In this document: in pieces, positions 1-6,906 of the stretch
How the letters are laid out: each line of letters begins with the position of its first letter
Position numbering within the stretch: position 1 is the first letter of the stretch
From: Zymomonas sp.
GTDB lineage: Bacteria; Pseudomonadota; Alphaproteobacteria; Sphingomonadales; Sphingomonadaceae
NCBI GenBank assembly: GCA_027489105.1
Contig: JAIYAJ010000488.1
Location: 1-11,301, forward strand
Direction: 5' to 3'
Length of the DNA stretch: 11,301 nucleotides
Notes under the pieces: model-generated
The model's database searches: none
Seen by the model: only the letters and a program-made list of their open reading frames with translations
What the model was told of the DNA's origin: nothing
Program-made: the position numbers and the translations under genes

Positions 1-1
1 C

Positions 2-67
2 ACTCTGCAGCGCGCTGTCGCCGCAGACGACGAGGCCTTCTCCTCGCGCGTCCGTGCCAGTGCTTGA
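2..67 (+). CDS. C-terminal tail of an unidentified upstream gene (partial)
   Basis: Frame 2 is open from the window edge to a TGA at 65-67 and encodes 21 residues ending DDEAFSSRVRASA. Codons are GC-rich at the third position like the genes that follow, and the stop lies 15 bases before the next start. This looks like the 3' end of a gene in the same operon as the CoA transferase. The tail is too short to assign to a family. I do not recognise a catA, catB or catC C-terminus in it. Chance cannot be excluded over so short a stretch. Confidence 0.45.
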   Translation, partial: TLQRAVAADDEAFSSRVRASA

Positions 68-82
68 GGATCGGACGGCTGG

Positions 83-793
83 ATGAACAAGATCTATTCC
101 GATCCCGCCGCTGCGCTCGACGGGCTGCTGTTCGACGGCATGACGATCATGTCCGGGGGCTTCGGCCTGTCGGGCAATCCCGAAAGCCTGATCCCCGAGA
201 TCCGCCGATCCGGGGTGAAGGGGCTGACGGTGGTGTCCAACAATTGCGGTGCCGATGGCTTCGGTTTGTGGATGCTCCTGGAAAGCCGGCAGATCCGGAA
301 GATGGTCTCGTCCTATGTCGGTGAGAACAAGCTGTTCGAGCAGCTCTATCTGTCTGGCGAACTGGAGCTCGAACTCACCCCCCAGGGGACGCTCGCCGAG
401 CGGATTCGTGCGGGCGGCGCGGGTATTCCGGCCTTCTATACCAAGACCGGTGTCGGCACGATCGTCGCCGAGGGCAAGCCGGTCGAGACGTTCGAGGGCG
501 AGGAGTATGTCCGCGAAACCTGGCTGCGCGCCGATCTCGCGATCGTGAAGGCGTGGCGCGCGGACAGCGCGGGGAACCTGATGTTCCGTAAGACCGCGCG
601 CAACTTCAACCCGAACATGGCGACAGCGGGCCGCGTGACCGTCGCCGAGGTCGAGGAGATCGTCGAAGACGGCAGCTTCGATCCCGATCATGTCCACACG
701 CCGGGAATCTATGTCGACCGCATCGTCCTGAGCACGATCAACGAGAAGCGGATCGAGAAGCTCACCACCCGGCCGAAGGAGGGCGCGCAATGA
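83..793 (+). CDS. pcaI: 3-oxoadipate CoA-transferase, alpha subunit
   Basis: This 236-residue protein is the A subunit of a two-subunit class I CoA transferase. By context it activates 3-oxoadipate with CoA from succinyl-CoA in the cytoplasm, the second-last step of the beta-ketoadipate pathway. The N-terminus ([20 protein letters not shown]) and the CoA-binding glycine motif GGFGLSGNP at residues 25-33 are typical of PcaI/ScoA proteins, and the length is right for a separate A subunit (about 230). The ATG at 83 begins the conserved N-terminus; GAGG at 66-69 is a distant, weak ribosome site. The stop overlaps the B-subunit start by 4 bases. Sequence alone does not separate this from succinyl-CoA:acetoacetate transferase (ScoA). 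The neighbouring thiolase and enol-lactonase favour 3-oxoadipate. Confidence 0.85.
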   Translation: MNKIYSDPAAALDGLLFDGMTIMSGGFGLSGNPESLIPEIRRSGVKGLTVVSNNCGADGFGLWMLLESRQIRKMVSSYVGENKLFEQLYLSGELELELTPQGTLAERIRAGGAGIPAFYTKTGVGTIVAEGKPVETFEGEEYVRETWLRADLAIVKAWRADSAGNLMFRKTARNFNPNMATAGRVTVAEVEEIVEDGSFDPDHVHTPGIYVDRIVLSTINEKRIEKLTTRPKEGAQ

Positions 794-1437
794 GCTGGAC
801 CCGCGATCAGATGGCCGCGCGCGCGGCGAAGGAACTGCGCGAAGGCTTCTACGTCAATCTGGGCATCGGCATACCGACGCTGGTGGCGAATTTCATTCCT
901 GAAGGCATGCACGTCACGCTGCAGTCGGAAAATGGTATGCTGGGCATGGGACCCTTTCCCTTCGAGGGCGAGGCCGACCCGGACCTGATCAATGCCGGTA
1001 AGCAGACGATCACCGCGCTGCCGACGTCGAGCTTCTTCTCCTCCGCCGACAGCTTCGCGATGATCCGTGGGGGCCATATCGACCTGACGGTGCTCGGGGC
1101 AATGGAAGTCGCGGCCAATGGCGACCTCGCCAACTGGACGATCCCAGGCAAGATGATGAAGGGCATGGGTGGCGCGATGGACCTCGTCGCCGGCGTGAAG
1201 CGCGTGGTTGTCGTCATGGACCATGTTGCCAAGGACGGATCGCCCAAAATGCTCGACCGCTGCACCCTGCCGCTGACCGGTGCCGGAGTGGTCGATCTCG
1301 TCATCACCGACCTTGCGGTTCTGGAGGTCGACAAGGGTGCCGGTGCGTTCAGGCTGGTCGAACTGGCTCCAGGCGTAAGCGAGGCCGAACTGCGCGAGAA
1401 GACCGCTGCGACGGTCGAAGGGGCCTTGGCGGCATGA
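790..1437 (+). CDS. pcaJ: 3-oxoadipate CoA-transferase, beta subunit
   Basis: This 215-residue protein is the B subunit partner of the preceding gene. It carries the glycine-rich NLGIGIPT segment near residues 23-30 and the SENG motif at 46-49. In this family the glutamate of SENG (E47 here) forms the glutamyl-CoA thioester intermediate. Length matches free-standing PcaJ/ScoB subunits (about 210-220). Its ATG overlaps the alpha-subunit TGA as ATGA, and its own stop overlaps the thiolase start in the same way, so the two subunits are probably made in step. The C-terminus ([19 protein letters not shown]) is typical of the family. As for the A subunit, specificity for 3-oxoadipate rests on gene context. 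Confidence 0.86.
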   Translation: MSWTRDQMAARAAKELREGFYVNLGIGIPTLVANFIPEGMHVTLQSENGMLGMGPFPFEGEADPDLINAGKQTITALPTSSFFSSADSFAMIRGGHIDLTVLGAMEVAANGDLANWTIPGKMMKGMGGAMDLVAGVKRVVVVMDHVAKDGSPKMLDRCTLPLTGAGVVDLVITDLAVLEVDKGAGAFRLVELAPGVSEAELREKTAATVEGALAA

Positions 1438-2636
1438 CCGAGGCGTTCATATGCGATGCGATACGGACGCCGATCGGGCGCTATGGCGGCAGCCTGTCCG
1501 GCATCCGCGCCGACGATCTCGCAGCGATCCCGCTGCGTGCGCTGATCGAGCGTAACGCCTCGCTTGACCCGGCCGCGATCGACGACGTCATCCTCGGCTG
1601 CGCCAACCAGGCGGGCGAGGATAATCGCAACGTCGCGCGGATGGCGGCGCTGCTCGCCGGCCTGCCTGACAGCGTCGGCGGATCGACGGTGAACCGCCTT
1701 TGCGCCTCCGGCCTCGACGCGGTCGGCTCCGCAGCGCGGGCGATCCGTGCGGGAGACGCCGATCTGATCATCGCCGGCGGCGTGGAGAGTATGAGCCGCG
1801 CGCCGTTCGTCATGCCGAAGGCCATGAGCGCCTTCTCGCGCGACAATGCCGTGTACGACACGACCATCGGCTGGCGCTTCGTCAATCCGGCCATGAAGCG
1901 CCAATATGGCGTCGACTCCATGCCCGAGACCGGTGAGAATGTCGCGCAGGACTATGGCATCTCACGCGAGGACCAGGACGCGTTCGCGCTGCGCAGCCAG
2001 CAAAGAACCGCCAAGGCGCAGGCCGAGGGCGTGCTGGCTGCGGAGATCGTTCCCGTCCGCGTGACAGGCCGCAAGGGTGACATTGTCGTGGATCGCGACG
2101 AGCATCCGCGCGTCGACGCGAGTGCCGAGGGGTTGGCCAAACTCAAGCCGATCGTCAGGCCCGACGGCACGGTCACGGCAGGCAATGCCTCGGGCGTGAA
2201 CGACGGCGCTGCCGCTCTGATCATCGCAAGCGAGACGGTTGTGAAGCGTCACGGCCTCACGCCACGGGCAAGGATCCTCGGCATGGCGAGCGCTGGCGTC
2301 GCGCCGCGCGTCATGGGTATAGGCCCGGTGCCTGCGACCGAGCGGCTGATGTCCCGGCTCGGTCTGAAAATCGGCGACATCGATACCATCGAGCTCAACG
2401 AGGCTTTTGCGAGCCAGGGCCTCGCGGTGCTGCGCGGCCTGCATGTCGAAGACGCCGATGAACGCGTGAACGGACATGGCGGCGCGATCGCTCTCGGCCA
2501 TCCGCTCGGCATGTCGGGCGCGCGGATCGTTCAGGCGCTCGTTCATCGGCTCGAGCGCGGAAACGGCCGTATTGGCCTTGCGACGCTGTGCGTCGGGGTC
2601 GGACAGGGGCTGTCGCTCGCAGTGGAGAGACTATGA
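1434..2636 (+). CDS. pcaF: 3-oxoadipyl-CoA thiolase
   Basis: This complete 400-residue thiolase cleaves 3-oxoadipyl-CoA with CoA to succinyl-CoA and acetyl-CoA, the last step of the beta-ketoadipate pathway. Visible active-site elements are the acyl-accepting cysteine C90 in [11 protein letters not shown], the NEAFA motif at 322-326, H356 in [12 protein letters not shown] and the second cysteine C386 in LCVGVGQG. The N-terminal stretch [20 protein letters not shown] is characteristic of PcaF/PaaJ-type thiolases rather than plain acetoacetyl-CoA thiolases. The start is fixed by an ATGA overlap with the CoA-transferase beta gene, and the stop overlaps the enol-lactonase start. One detail is unusual: the segment before the catalytic histidine reads [11 protein letters not shown], with a histidine where glycine is common. 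Confidence 0.92.
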   Translation: MTEAFICDAIRTPIGRYGGSLSGIRADDLAAIPLRALIERNASLDPAAIDDVILGCANQAGEDNRNVARMAALLAGLPDSVGGSTVNRLCASGLDAVGSAARAIRAGDADLIIAGGVESMSRAPFVMPKAMSAFSRDNAVYDTTIGWRFVNPAMKRQYGVDSMPETGENVAQDYGISREDQDAFALRSQQRTAKAQAEGVLAAEIVPVRVTGRKGDIVVDRDEHPRVDASAEGLAKLKPIVRPDGTVTAGNASGVNDGAAALIIASETVVKRHGLTPRARILGMASAGVAPRVMGIGPVPATERLMSRLGLKIGDIDTIELNEAFASQGLAVLRGLHVEDADERVNGHGGAIALGHPLGMSGARIVQALVHRLERGNGRIGLATLCVGVGQGLSLAVERL

Positions 2637-3433
2637 CCGAAAGACGCATCGTCGTGGGCGATGGCTGTGGGATCGCCTATCGCATCGATGGGCCGGCAGA
2701 CGCGCCGGTCCTCATCCTGTCCAACTCGCTGGGTACCGCCATGGCGATGTGGGATGCGCAGATGGACCGTTTCGCGAGGCATTTCCGTGTCGTGCGCTAT
2801 GACAGCCGGGGCCATGGCCGTTCCGATGCGCCGGAAGGCAGCTATTCGATGGATCGGCTAGGCCGGGATGTGATCGAACTTGCCGACGCGCTCCACATCG
2901 ACAGGTTCAGCTTCTGCGGTCTCTCCAAGGGCGGTATGGTCGGGCAGTGGCTCGGCTGGCGGGCGCCCGAGCGGCTCGAACGACTGATCCTTGCCAACAC
3001 CTCTGCCTATATGGGCCCGCCTTCGGGATGGGACGACCGGATCCGCGCCGTCCATGCCTCCGGCATGGGGGCAATGGTGGAGCCTGTGCTCGAGCGCTGG
3101 TTCACGGCCGGCTTCCGCGCGGAGTCGGGCGCCGAACTCGATGCGGTCCGCCGCCTGCTGCAGAACACCGAGGCGCAGGGCTATGCCGGTTGCTGTGCCG
3201 CGATCCGCGACATGGATCAGCGCCCATTGCTGTCGCTGATCCGCGTGCCCACGCTGGTGATAGCGGGAGATGCCGATCCGGCTACCCCGATCGAGCATTC
3301 GCAGCTTCTGGCCGGTGGCATAGCGGGTGCCGAACTGTGCGTGCTCGCCGCCGCCCACCTGTCGAACGTCGAGCAGCCGGAGGCTTTCGCCCAGGCGGTG
3401 CTCGCCTTCTGTGGCCATGTCGAAGCCGCCTGA
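2633..3433 (+). CDS. pcaD: 3-oxoadipate enol-lactonase (alpha/beta hydrolase)
   Basis: This 266-residue alpha/beta hydrolase is predicted to open 3-oxoadipate enol-lactone to 3-oxoadipate, the point where the catechol and protocatechuate branches merge. The oxyanion-hole segment SNSLGT lies near residues 30-35. The nucleophile is S98 in the elbow GLSKGG, the acid is D215 (or D213) in GDADPATP, and the base is H242 in AAHLSNVEQP. PcaD/CatD proteins are usually about 260 residues. The ATG at 2633 overlaps the thiolase stop; the frame stays open further upstream, but the conserved N-terminus begins here. Members of this fold are hard to separate by motif alone, so the assignment leans on its place behind pcaIJF. 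In a catechol setting the name catD would be equally apt. Confidence 0.85.
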   Translation: MTERRIVVGDGCGIAYRIDGPADAPVLILSNSLGTAMAMWDAQMDRFARHFRVVRYDSRGHGRSDAPEGSYSMDRLGRDVIELADALHIDRFSFCGLSKGGMVGQWLGWRAPERLERLILANTSAYMGPPSGWDDRIRAVHASGMGAMVEPVLERWFTAGFRAESGAELDAVRRLLQNTEAQGYAGCCAAIRDMDQRPLLSLIRVPTLVIAGDADPATPIEHSQLLAGGIAGAELCVLAAAHLSNVEQPEAFAQAVLAFCGHVEAA

Positions 3434-3435
3434 CG

Positions 3436-4713
3436 GTGGAAGGTGCGATCCAGGTCGTGGACCGCAGCCGCACCCGCCGCGCGGTGATCGGTTCGCTCGC
3501 CGGCAACGCGCTCGAATGGTATGACTTCTTCCTGTTCAGCGCCGCTGCGGCGCTGGTATTCAACAGGCTATTCTTTCCGACCGCGGACAAGACAGCGGCC
3601 TCTCTGGCCGCGCTCTCGGTCTATGCTGTGGGCTTCATCGGCAGGCCCGTCGGCGGGCTGATCTTCGGCCATGTCGGGGATCGCTACGGCCGCAAGGCGG
3701 CGCTGATCTGGACGTTGTCGATCATGGGCGTCGCCACCTTCGCCATGGGCCTGCTCCCGACCTATGACCGGATCGGCTGGTGGGCGCCCGCGCTGCTGGT
3801 CCTTCTGCGGCTGGCTCAGGGCGTGGCAGCAGGGGGCGAATGGGGCGGAGGCGTGCTGATGATCACGGAGAACGCGCCGTCCCATCGGCGCGGCTTCTTT
3901 GGTGCCTGGAGCCAGGCGGGGGTCGGACTGGGCTTCGTCATTTCGTCGCTGGCTTTCTATCTGGTGCGCCAACTGCCCGAGGGGGATTTCTACAGCTGGG
4001 GCTGGCGTCTGCCCTTCGTCGGCAGCATCGCGATCCTCGCAGCGGGTATCTTCATCCGAAAGCGGGTGGCGGAAACGGCGCCGCAGTCGCCGGACGCCGC
4101 CCATCGAGCGATGCCGCTCGTCACCTTGCTGCGGCGCTATCCGCGCGCGCTGTTGCTGGGGATCGGTGCGCGGCTTGGGGAAAATGGCGGATCGCAGCTG
4201 CTGATCACCTTCTCGCTGGTCTATGGAGCGTCGGTCGGCGCTTCGACCGACCTGCTCCTGATCGGCGTCATGATCGGCATGGTATCGAACAGTGCGATGA
4301 TGCCGCTGTTCGGACTATTGTCCGATCGCGTGGGCCGACGTCCTGTCTATATGGCGGGGCTCGCTGCAATGGCCGCCTTTGCCTATCCCTTTCTGCTGAT
4401 GCTGGGATCGGGATCGCCGCCGCTGATCCTCGCCGCCTTCGTCGTCGGTAATGGCTTGTGTCACGCCGCGATGATCGGCGTGCAGCCCGCGCTCTACAGC
4501 GAGATGTTCGAGGGCGAGGTGCGCTATTCCGGACTCGCCTTCGTTCACGAGGTCGCGGCAGTGGTGGTGGGGATGGTTCCGCTCGTCTCGGCAGCCTTGT
4601 TCGCGCGCTACGGCTCTCCGGTGCCGATTGCGCTCTATCTGGCGGGCCTGTGCCTGATCAGCTTCGTATCGGTCGCGATGATCAGGACGGCTCGGCCGAC
4701 GCCGTCGTCTTGA
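3436..4713 (+). CDS. MHS-family MFS transporter (organic acid:H+ symporter)
   Basis: This inner-membrane permease of about 425 residues belongs to the metabolite:H+ symporter branch of the major facilitator superfamily. Hallmarks (counted from 3436) are EWYDFFLF at 27-34, GHVGDRYGRK at 78-87, RLAQGVAAGGEWGGG at 125-139, WGWRLPF at 188-194 and SDRVGRRPVY at 296-305. Hydrophobic segments are consistent with 12 helices. The start is uncertain. GTG 3436 sits two bases after the enol-lactonase stop with little ribosome site; GTG 3457, preceded by GGAAGG at 3438-3443, gives 418 residues. It closes the beta-ketoadipate operon, so it may import IAA or another aromatic or dicarboxylic acid. The substrate cannot be read from sequence. 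Its 3' end overlaps the convergent MarR gene by 32 bases. Confidence 0.85.
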   Translation: MEGAIQVVDRSRTRRAVIGSLAGNALEWYDFFLFSAAAALVFNRLFFPTADKTAASLAALSVYAVGFIGRPVGGLIFGHVGDRYGRKAALIWTLSIMGVATFAMGLLPTYDRIGWWAPALLVLLRLAQGVAAGGEWGGGVLMITENAPSHRRGFFGAWSQAGVGLGFVISSLAFYLVRQLPEGDFYSWGWRLPFVGSIAILAAGIFIRKRVAETAPQSPDAAHRAMPLVTLLRRYPRALLLGIGARLGENGGSQLLITFSLVYGASVGASTDLLLIGVMIGMVSNSAMMPLFGLLSDRVGRRPVYMAGLAAMAAFAYPFLLMLGSGSPPLILAAFVVGNGLCHAAMIGVQPALYSEMFEGEVRYSGLAFVHEVAAVVVGMVPLVSAALFARYGSPVPIALYLAGLCLISFVSVAMIRTARPTPSS

Positions 4714-5149
4714 GATTTTCCGCGACCCGTTCGAGCAGCGCCGTCAGCTGGTCGATTTCCTCCGCACTCATTCCGGCGAAAGCCTGATCGTAGAGGGCGG
4801 TTGCTGACCGCCAAGCGATGTCGCCTGCAACTTCGCCCTGCTCGGTCAGCACCACTTCCATCACGCGTTCCTTGCCAGGACGCGGCTGGCGGCGAACGAG
4901 GTCGTCGGCTTCCATGCGCTGGATGATCTTGGTCATGGTCGGCAGCTTCTCAATCGCATGGGATGCAATCTCGCTGACGCTGGCCACGCGGTCCTGGTGC
5001 AGCGTCATCAGTACGCGCCAGCGCGGCATGTCCAGGCCGGTCGGGCGCAGCATGTCCTCCATGCGCGCGCGATAGCGGCCGCTGGCGCGGGCGAGCCAGT
5101 AGAAGGGCCAGCTGCGATAGCTGAGGTTGCGTTCCGCCGATCCGCTCAT
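4682..5149 (-). CDS. MarR-family transcriptional regulator, IacR-like (copy 1)
   Basis: This 155-residue MarR-type winged-helix regulator would bind DNA as a dimer and release it on binding an aromatic ligand. The core runs from WPFYWLARASGRY through the recognition-helix region VSEIASHAIEKLPTMTKIIQ to a wing around RPGKERVMEVVLTEQG. The ATG at 5149 is preferred because AGGAA precedes it at good spacing; the frame extends to a TTG at 5200, but that codon lies inside the operator palindrome. It diverges from the amidase operon, the usual arrangement for a MarR repressor of the adjacent pathway, and known iac loci carry a MarR repressor, IacR. About half of roughly 130 aligned residues match the MarR protein at 9527-10000 without gaps (hand count). 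Which copy is the true IacR is unclear. Confidence 0.88.
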   Translation of the reverse strand: MSGSAERNLSYRSWPFYWLARASGRYRARMEDMLRPTGLDMPRWRVLMTLHQDRVASVSEIASHAIEKLPTMTKIIQRMEADDLVRRQPRPGKERVMEVVLTEQGEVAGDIAWRSATALYDQAFAGMSAEEIDQLTALLERVAENLKTTASAEPS

Positions 5150-5187
5150 TTCCGTTCCTGCCTTTCCGGACGCATCATCAAAATTGA

Positions 5188-5201
5188 GTTGAATATTCAA
5201 C
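5188..5201. promoter_or_regulatory. Perfect 14-bp palindrome, probable MarR operator
   Basis: The sequence GTTGAATATTCAAC is a perfect inverted repeat with no spacer. It sits between the divergent MarR gene and the amidase operon. MarR dimers typically bind short AT-centred palindromes of this kind, so autoregulation together with repression of the operon is the natural inference. It overlaps the candidate + strand -35 box. Confidence 0.65.
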
Positions 5202-5219
5202 CTAACATGCTATCCAGCG

Positions 5220-5229
5220 TGAGTATTCA
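5220..5229. promoter_or_regulatory. Second, imperfect operator-like site
   Basis: TGAGTATTCA matches the core TGAATATTCA of the upstream palindrome (5190-5199) at 9 of 10 positions. The centres are 30 bases apart, close to three helical turns, so two dimers could bind the same DNA face. It lies near the expected transcription start of the amidase operon. This is suggestive only, since a 10-base near match can occur by chance. Confidence 0.4.
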
Positions 5230-5245
5230 TTCTGGGCAGAGGGCA

Positions 5246-6364
5246 ATGGCAAAGGACGCGATCTTCGTCGAGCAATTCCGCCTGGGAAGCGATGGGCCCA
5301 CCGTCGCCGTCAAGGACTGCATCGACATCGCCGGCTGGCCCACCCGCGCCGGCAGCGAGGCGCTGGCCGACATTGCCCCCGCGACGCGCCATGCCGATGT
5401 GGTCGAAACGATTCTCGCGCGGGGTGGGCAGATCGTCGGCAAGACCAACATGCACGAACTGGCCTATGGCGTGACCGGCGTGAATCGCTGGCTCGGCACG
5501 CCGCTCAACAGCCGCTACCCCGACCTCATTCCCGGCGGGTCGTCGAGCGGCTCGGCCGCTGCGGTCGCCGCAGGGCTCGCCGATATCGCGATCGGCACCG
5601 ACACCGGTGGTTCGATCCGGATGCCGGCCGCCTGCTGTGGGGTGTTTGGCCTGAAGCCCAGCTTTGGCCGGGTCAGCCGGCGCGGATGCACGCCGGTCTC
5701 GTCGAGCCTCGATTGCGTGGGTCCCTTCGCCCGCGATGTCGCCGGGTTGGAAGCTGGTATGGCGCTGATCGACCCGGGGTTCGAGGCCGAGGCAGTCCCC
5801 TCGGCGGTGCGGCTCGGCTGGGTCGAAACCGATGCCGATCCCGAGATCGTGGAGGCTGTCCGCGGAGCGCTCCAGCGGCCCGGCGTCACGCTGATAGATG
5901 TCGATCTCGATGGCCTGCAGGAGGCTTTTCAGGCCGGCATTGCGATCATGGCGGCGGAGATGTGGGCGTTGTTCGGCCCGCTGGCGGAGGACCCGCGCAT
6001 GGGCGCCGATGTGCAGGCCCGCATCCGGGCGGCCGCGAGCGTGACGCCGGATCAGGTGGCGGCCGCCGAGACGGTGCGCGAGAGTTTCCGGGCGAAGGTC
6101 GATGCCGTGCTGGCGGACGTCGATGCGCTCGTTCTGCCGACATTGCCGGCCATACCGCCGGCGCTAGACGATCTTGGGGATGCCGCGCGAATGCTGCGGC
6201 TGACCTCGCTGATCCGGCCGTTCAACGTCACCGGACATCCGGCTCTGAGCATTCCGATCGACGGTCCCGGCGGCAAACCCGCGTCGATCCAGCTTGTCGG
6301 CGCAATGCTCGGCGACGAAGCTTTGTGCGCCGTCGCGCATCGCGTCACGGGGGATGCGGCATGA
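5246..6364 (+). CDS. iacH: Amidase-signature hydrolase, IacH-like
   Basis: This 372-residue amidase-signature enzyme hydrolyses a C-N bond. The Ser-cisSer-Lys triad is visible: K23 in VAVKDCID, the cis-serine S99 in PGGSSSGSAAA and the nucleophile S123 in GTDTGGSIRMPA. The S99 to S123 spacing of 24 matches well-studied family members. It is compact; many relatives have 450-500 residues. The start is ATG 5246 with AGAGGG just upstream; the frame extends well upstream, but that part lies antisense to the MarR gene and lacks family similarity. It heads the operon, and its TGA overlaps the next ATG. Iac clusters contain an amidase, IacH, plausibly acting on the lactam of an oxidised indole ring. 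That substrate is inference. Confidence 0.82.
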   Translation: MAKDAIFVEQFRLGSDGPTVAVKDCIDIAGWPTRAGSEALADIAPATRHADVVETILARGGQIVGKTNMHELAYGVTGVNRWLGTPLNSRYPDLIPGGSSSGSAAAVAAGLADIAIGTDTGGSIRMPAACCGVFGLKPSFGRVSRRGCTPVSSSLDCVGPFARDVAGLEAGMALIDPGFEAEAVPSAVRLGWVETDADPEIVEAVRGALQRPGVTLIDVDLDGLQEAFQAGIAIMAAEMWALFGPLAEDPRMGADVQARIRAAASVTPDQVAAAETVRESFRAKVDAVLADVDALVLPTLPAIPPALDDLGDAARMLRLTSLIRPFNVTGHPALSIPIDGPGGKPASIQLVGAMLGDEALCAVAHRVTGDAA

Positions 6365-6906
6365 CCGACAAGGACGAAATCGCCGCCCTGCGATCCGAGC
6401 TCGCGCGGCTCCGTGCCGAACACGACGTGCGGGCCGTGGTGATGCGCTATTTTCGTCTATGCGACACGCTTGGCCCCGATACGTCGCTCGAGGCGCTCGG
6501 CCTGTGCTTCACACGCAACGCGCTGTGGGAAGGTCGGGGTCGCTACGAACAGGCGTTCGGCCGCCATGAAGGCCGTGGCGCGATCGTAGCGATGCTCGGC
6601 AGTTACGCCGCGCCGGTCGCTCATTTCGCGATGAACGCTCATTTCCTGTCGAGCGAGACGATCGTCGTCGAAGGTCCGGATGCTGCCGTCGGACAATGGT
6701 CGATGCTGCAGACGTCGACCTATCGCGATGGTCGATCCGATCTCCGATCGGCGGCGTTGACCATTCACTGTACGGTGGAGGACGGTGCCTGGCGCATCGC
6801 GCATTTCATCACCGAAAACCTCTTCGCCCGCGACGTCGACCATTGGTCCGACGCCGCCCCGATTTCCGTACCTGAAGCCGACCGCTCGCCGAGGGAGCCA
6901 TCATGA
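6361..6906 (+). CDS. iacI: NTF2/SnoaL-fold protein, IacI-like
   Basis: This 181-residue protein has the features of the SnoaL/NTF2-like fold. A helical start (DEIAALRSELARLRAEHDVRAVVMRYFRLCD) is followed by a segment like AHFAMNAHFLSSETIVVEG and a late strand, VEDGAWRIAHFITENLF. The fold is shared by small isomerases, dehydratases and oxygenase beta subunits. Both ends are 4-base ATGA overlaps, with the amidase upstream and the Rieske large subunit downstream, so it is tightly coupled to them. Iac clusters contain a small protein of this class, IacI, of poorly defined role. It precedes the oxygenase large subunit and a separate beta subunit follows, so it is unlikely to be the main beta subunit itself. 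Confidence 0.72.
   Translation: MTDKDEIAALRSELARLRAEHDVRAVVMRYFRLCDTLGPDTSLEALGLCFTRNALWEGRGRYEQAFGRHEGRGAIVAMLGSYAAPVAHFAMNAHFLSSETIVVEGPDAAVGQWSMLQTSTYRDGRSDLRSAALTIHCTVEDGAWRIAHFITENLFARDVDHWSDAAPISVPEADRSPREPS

Larger units (their letters stand above)
5150..5245. promoter_or_regulatory. Divergent control region between MarR gene and amidase operon
   Basis: This is the largest non-coding gap in the window and is visibly AT-richer than its surroundings. On the + strand a weak promoter can be drawn as TTGAGT (5184-5189), 18 bases, TGCTAT (5208-5213), or TTGAAT (5189-5194), 16 bases, TATCCA (5211-5216). Both boxes are poor matches to the sigma-70 consensus. The -35 region falls inside the palindrome at 5188-5201, and the expected start point falls near the second site at 5220-5229. 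AGAGGG at 5238-5243 serves as ribosome site for the amidase; AGGAA upstream of 5149 serves the MarR gene. The control role follows from divergent gene layout and is inferred. Confidence 0.6.

Noticed and set aside
83..1437. Succinyl-CoA:acetoacetate CoA transferase (ScoAB) instead of PcaIJ
   Set aside because: It cannot be excluded from motifs, but the directly coupled 3-oxoadipyl-CoA thiolase and enol-lactonase make 3-oxoadipate the better substrate call.
849..1904. Open frame of 351 codons on the - strand
   Set aside because: It is antisense to the CoA-transferase beta and thiolase genes, has low-complexity composition and no recognisable motif.
2947..3435. Upstream extension of the transporter frame inside the enol-lactonase gene
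   Set aside because: The residues are a frame-shifted reading of the enol-lactonase gene. MHS homology starts just before the first membrane segment, after 3436.
5150..5200. TTG start at 5200 for MarR copy 1 (172 residues)
   Set aside because: That start lies inside the palindrome and lacks a ribosome site; ATG 5149 is preceded by AGGAA.
4958..5245. Upstream extension of the amidase reading frame
   Set aside because: It runs antisense through the MarR gene and control region and adds residues with no family resemblance; ATG 5246 has a good ribosome site.
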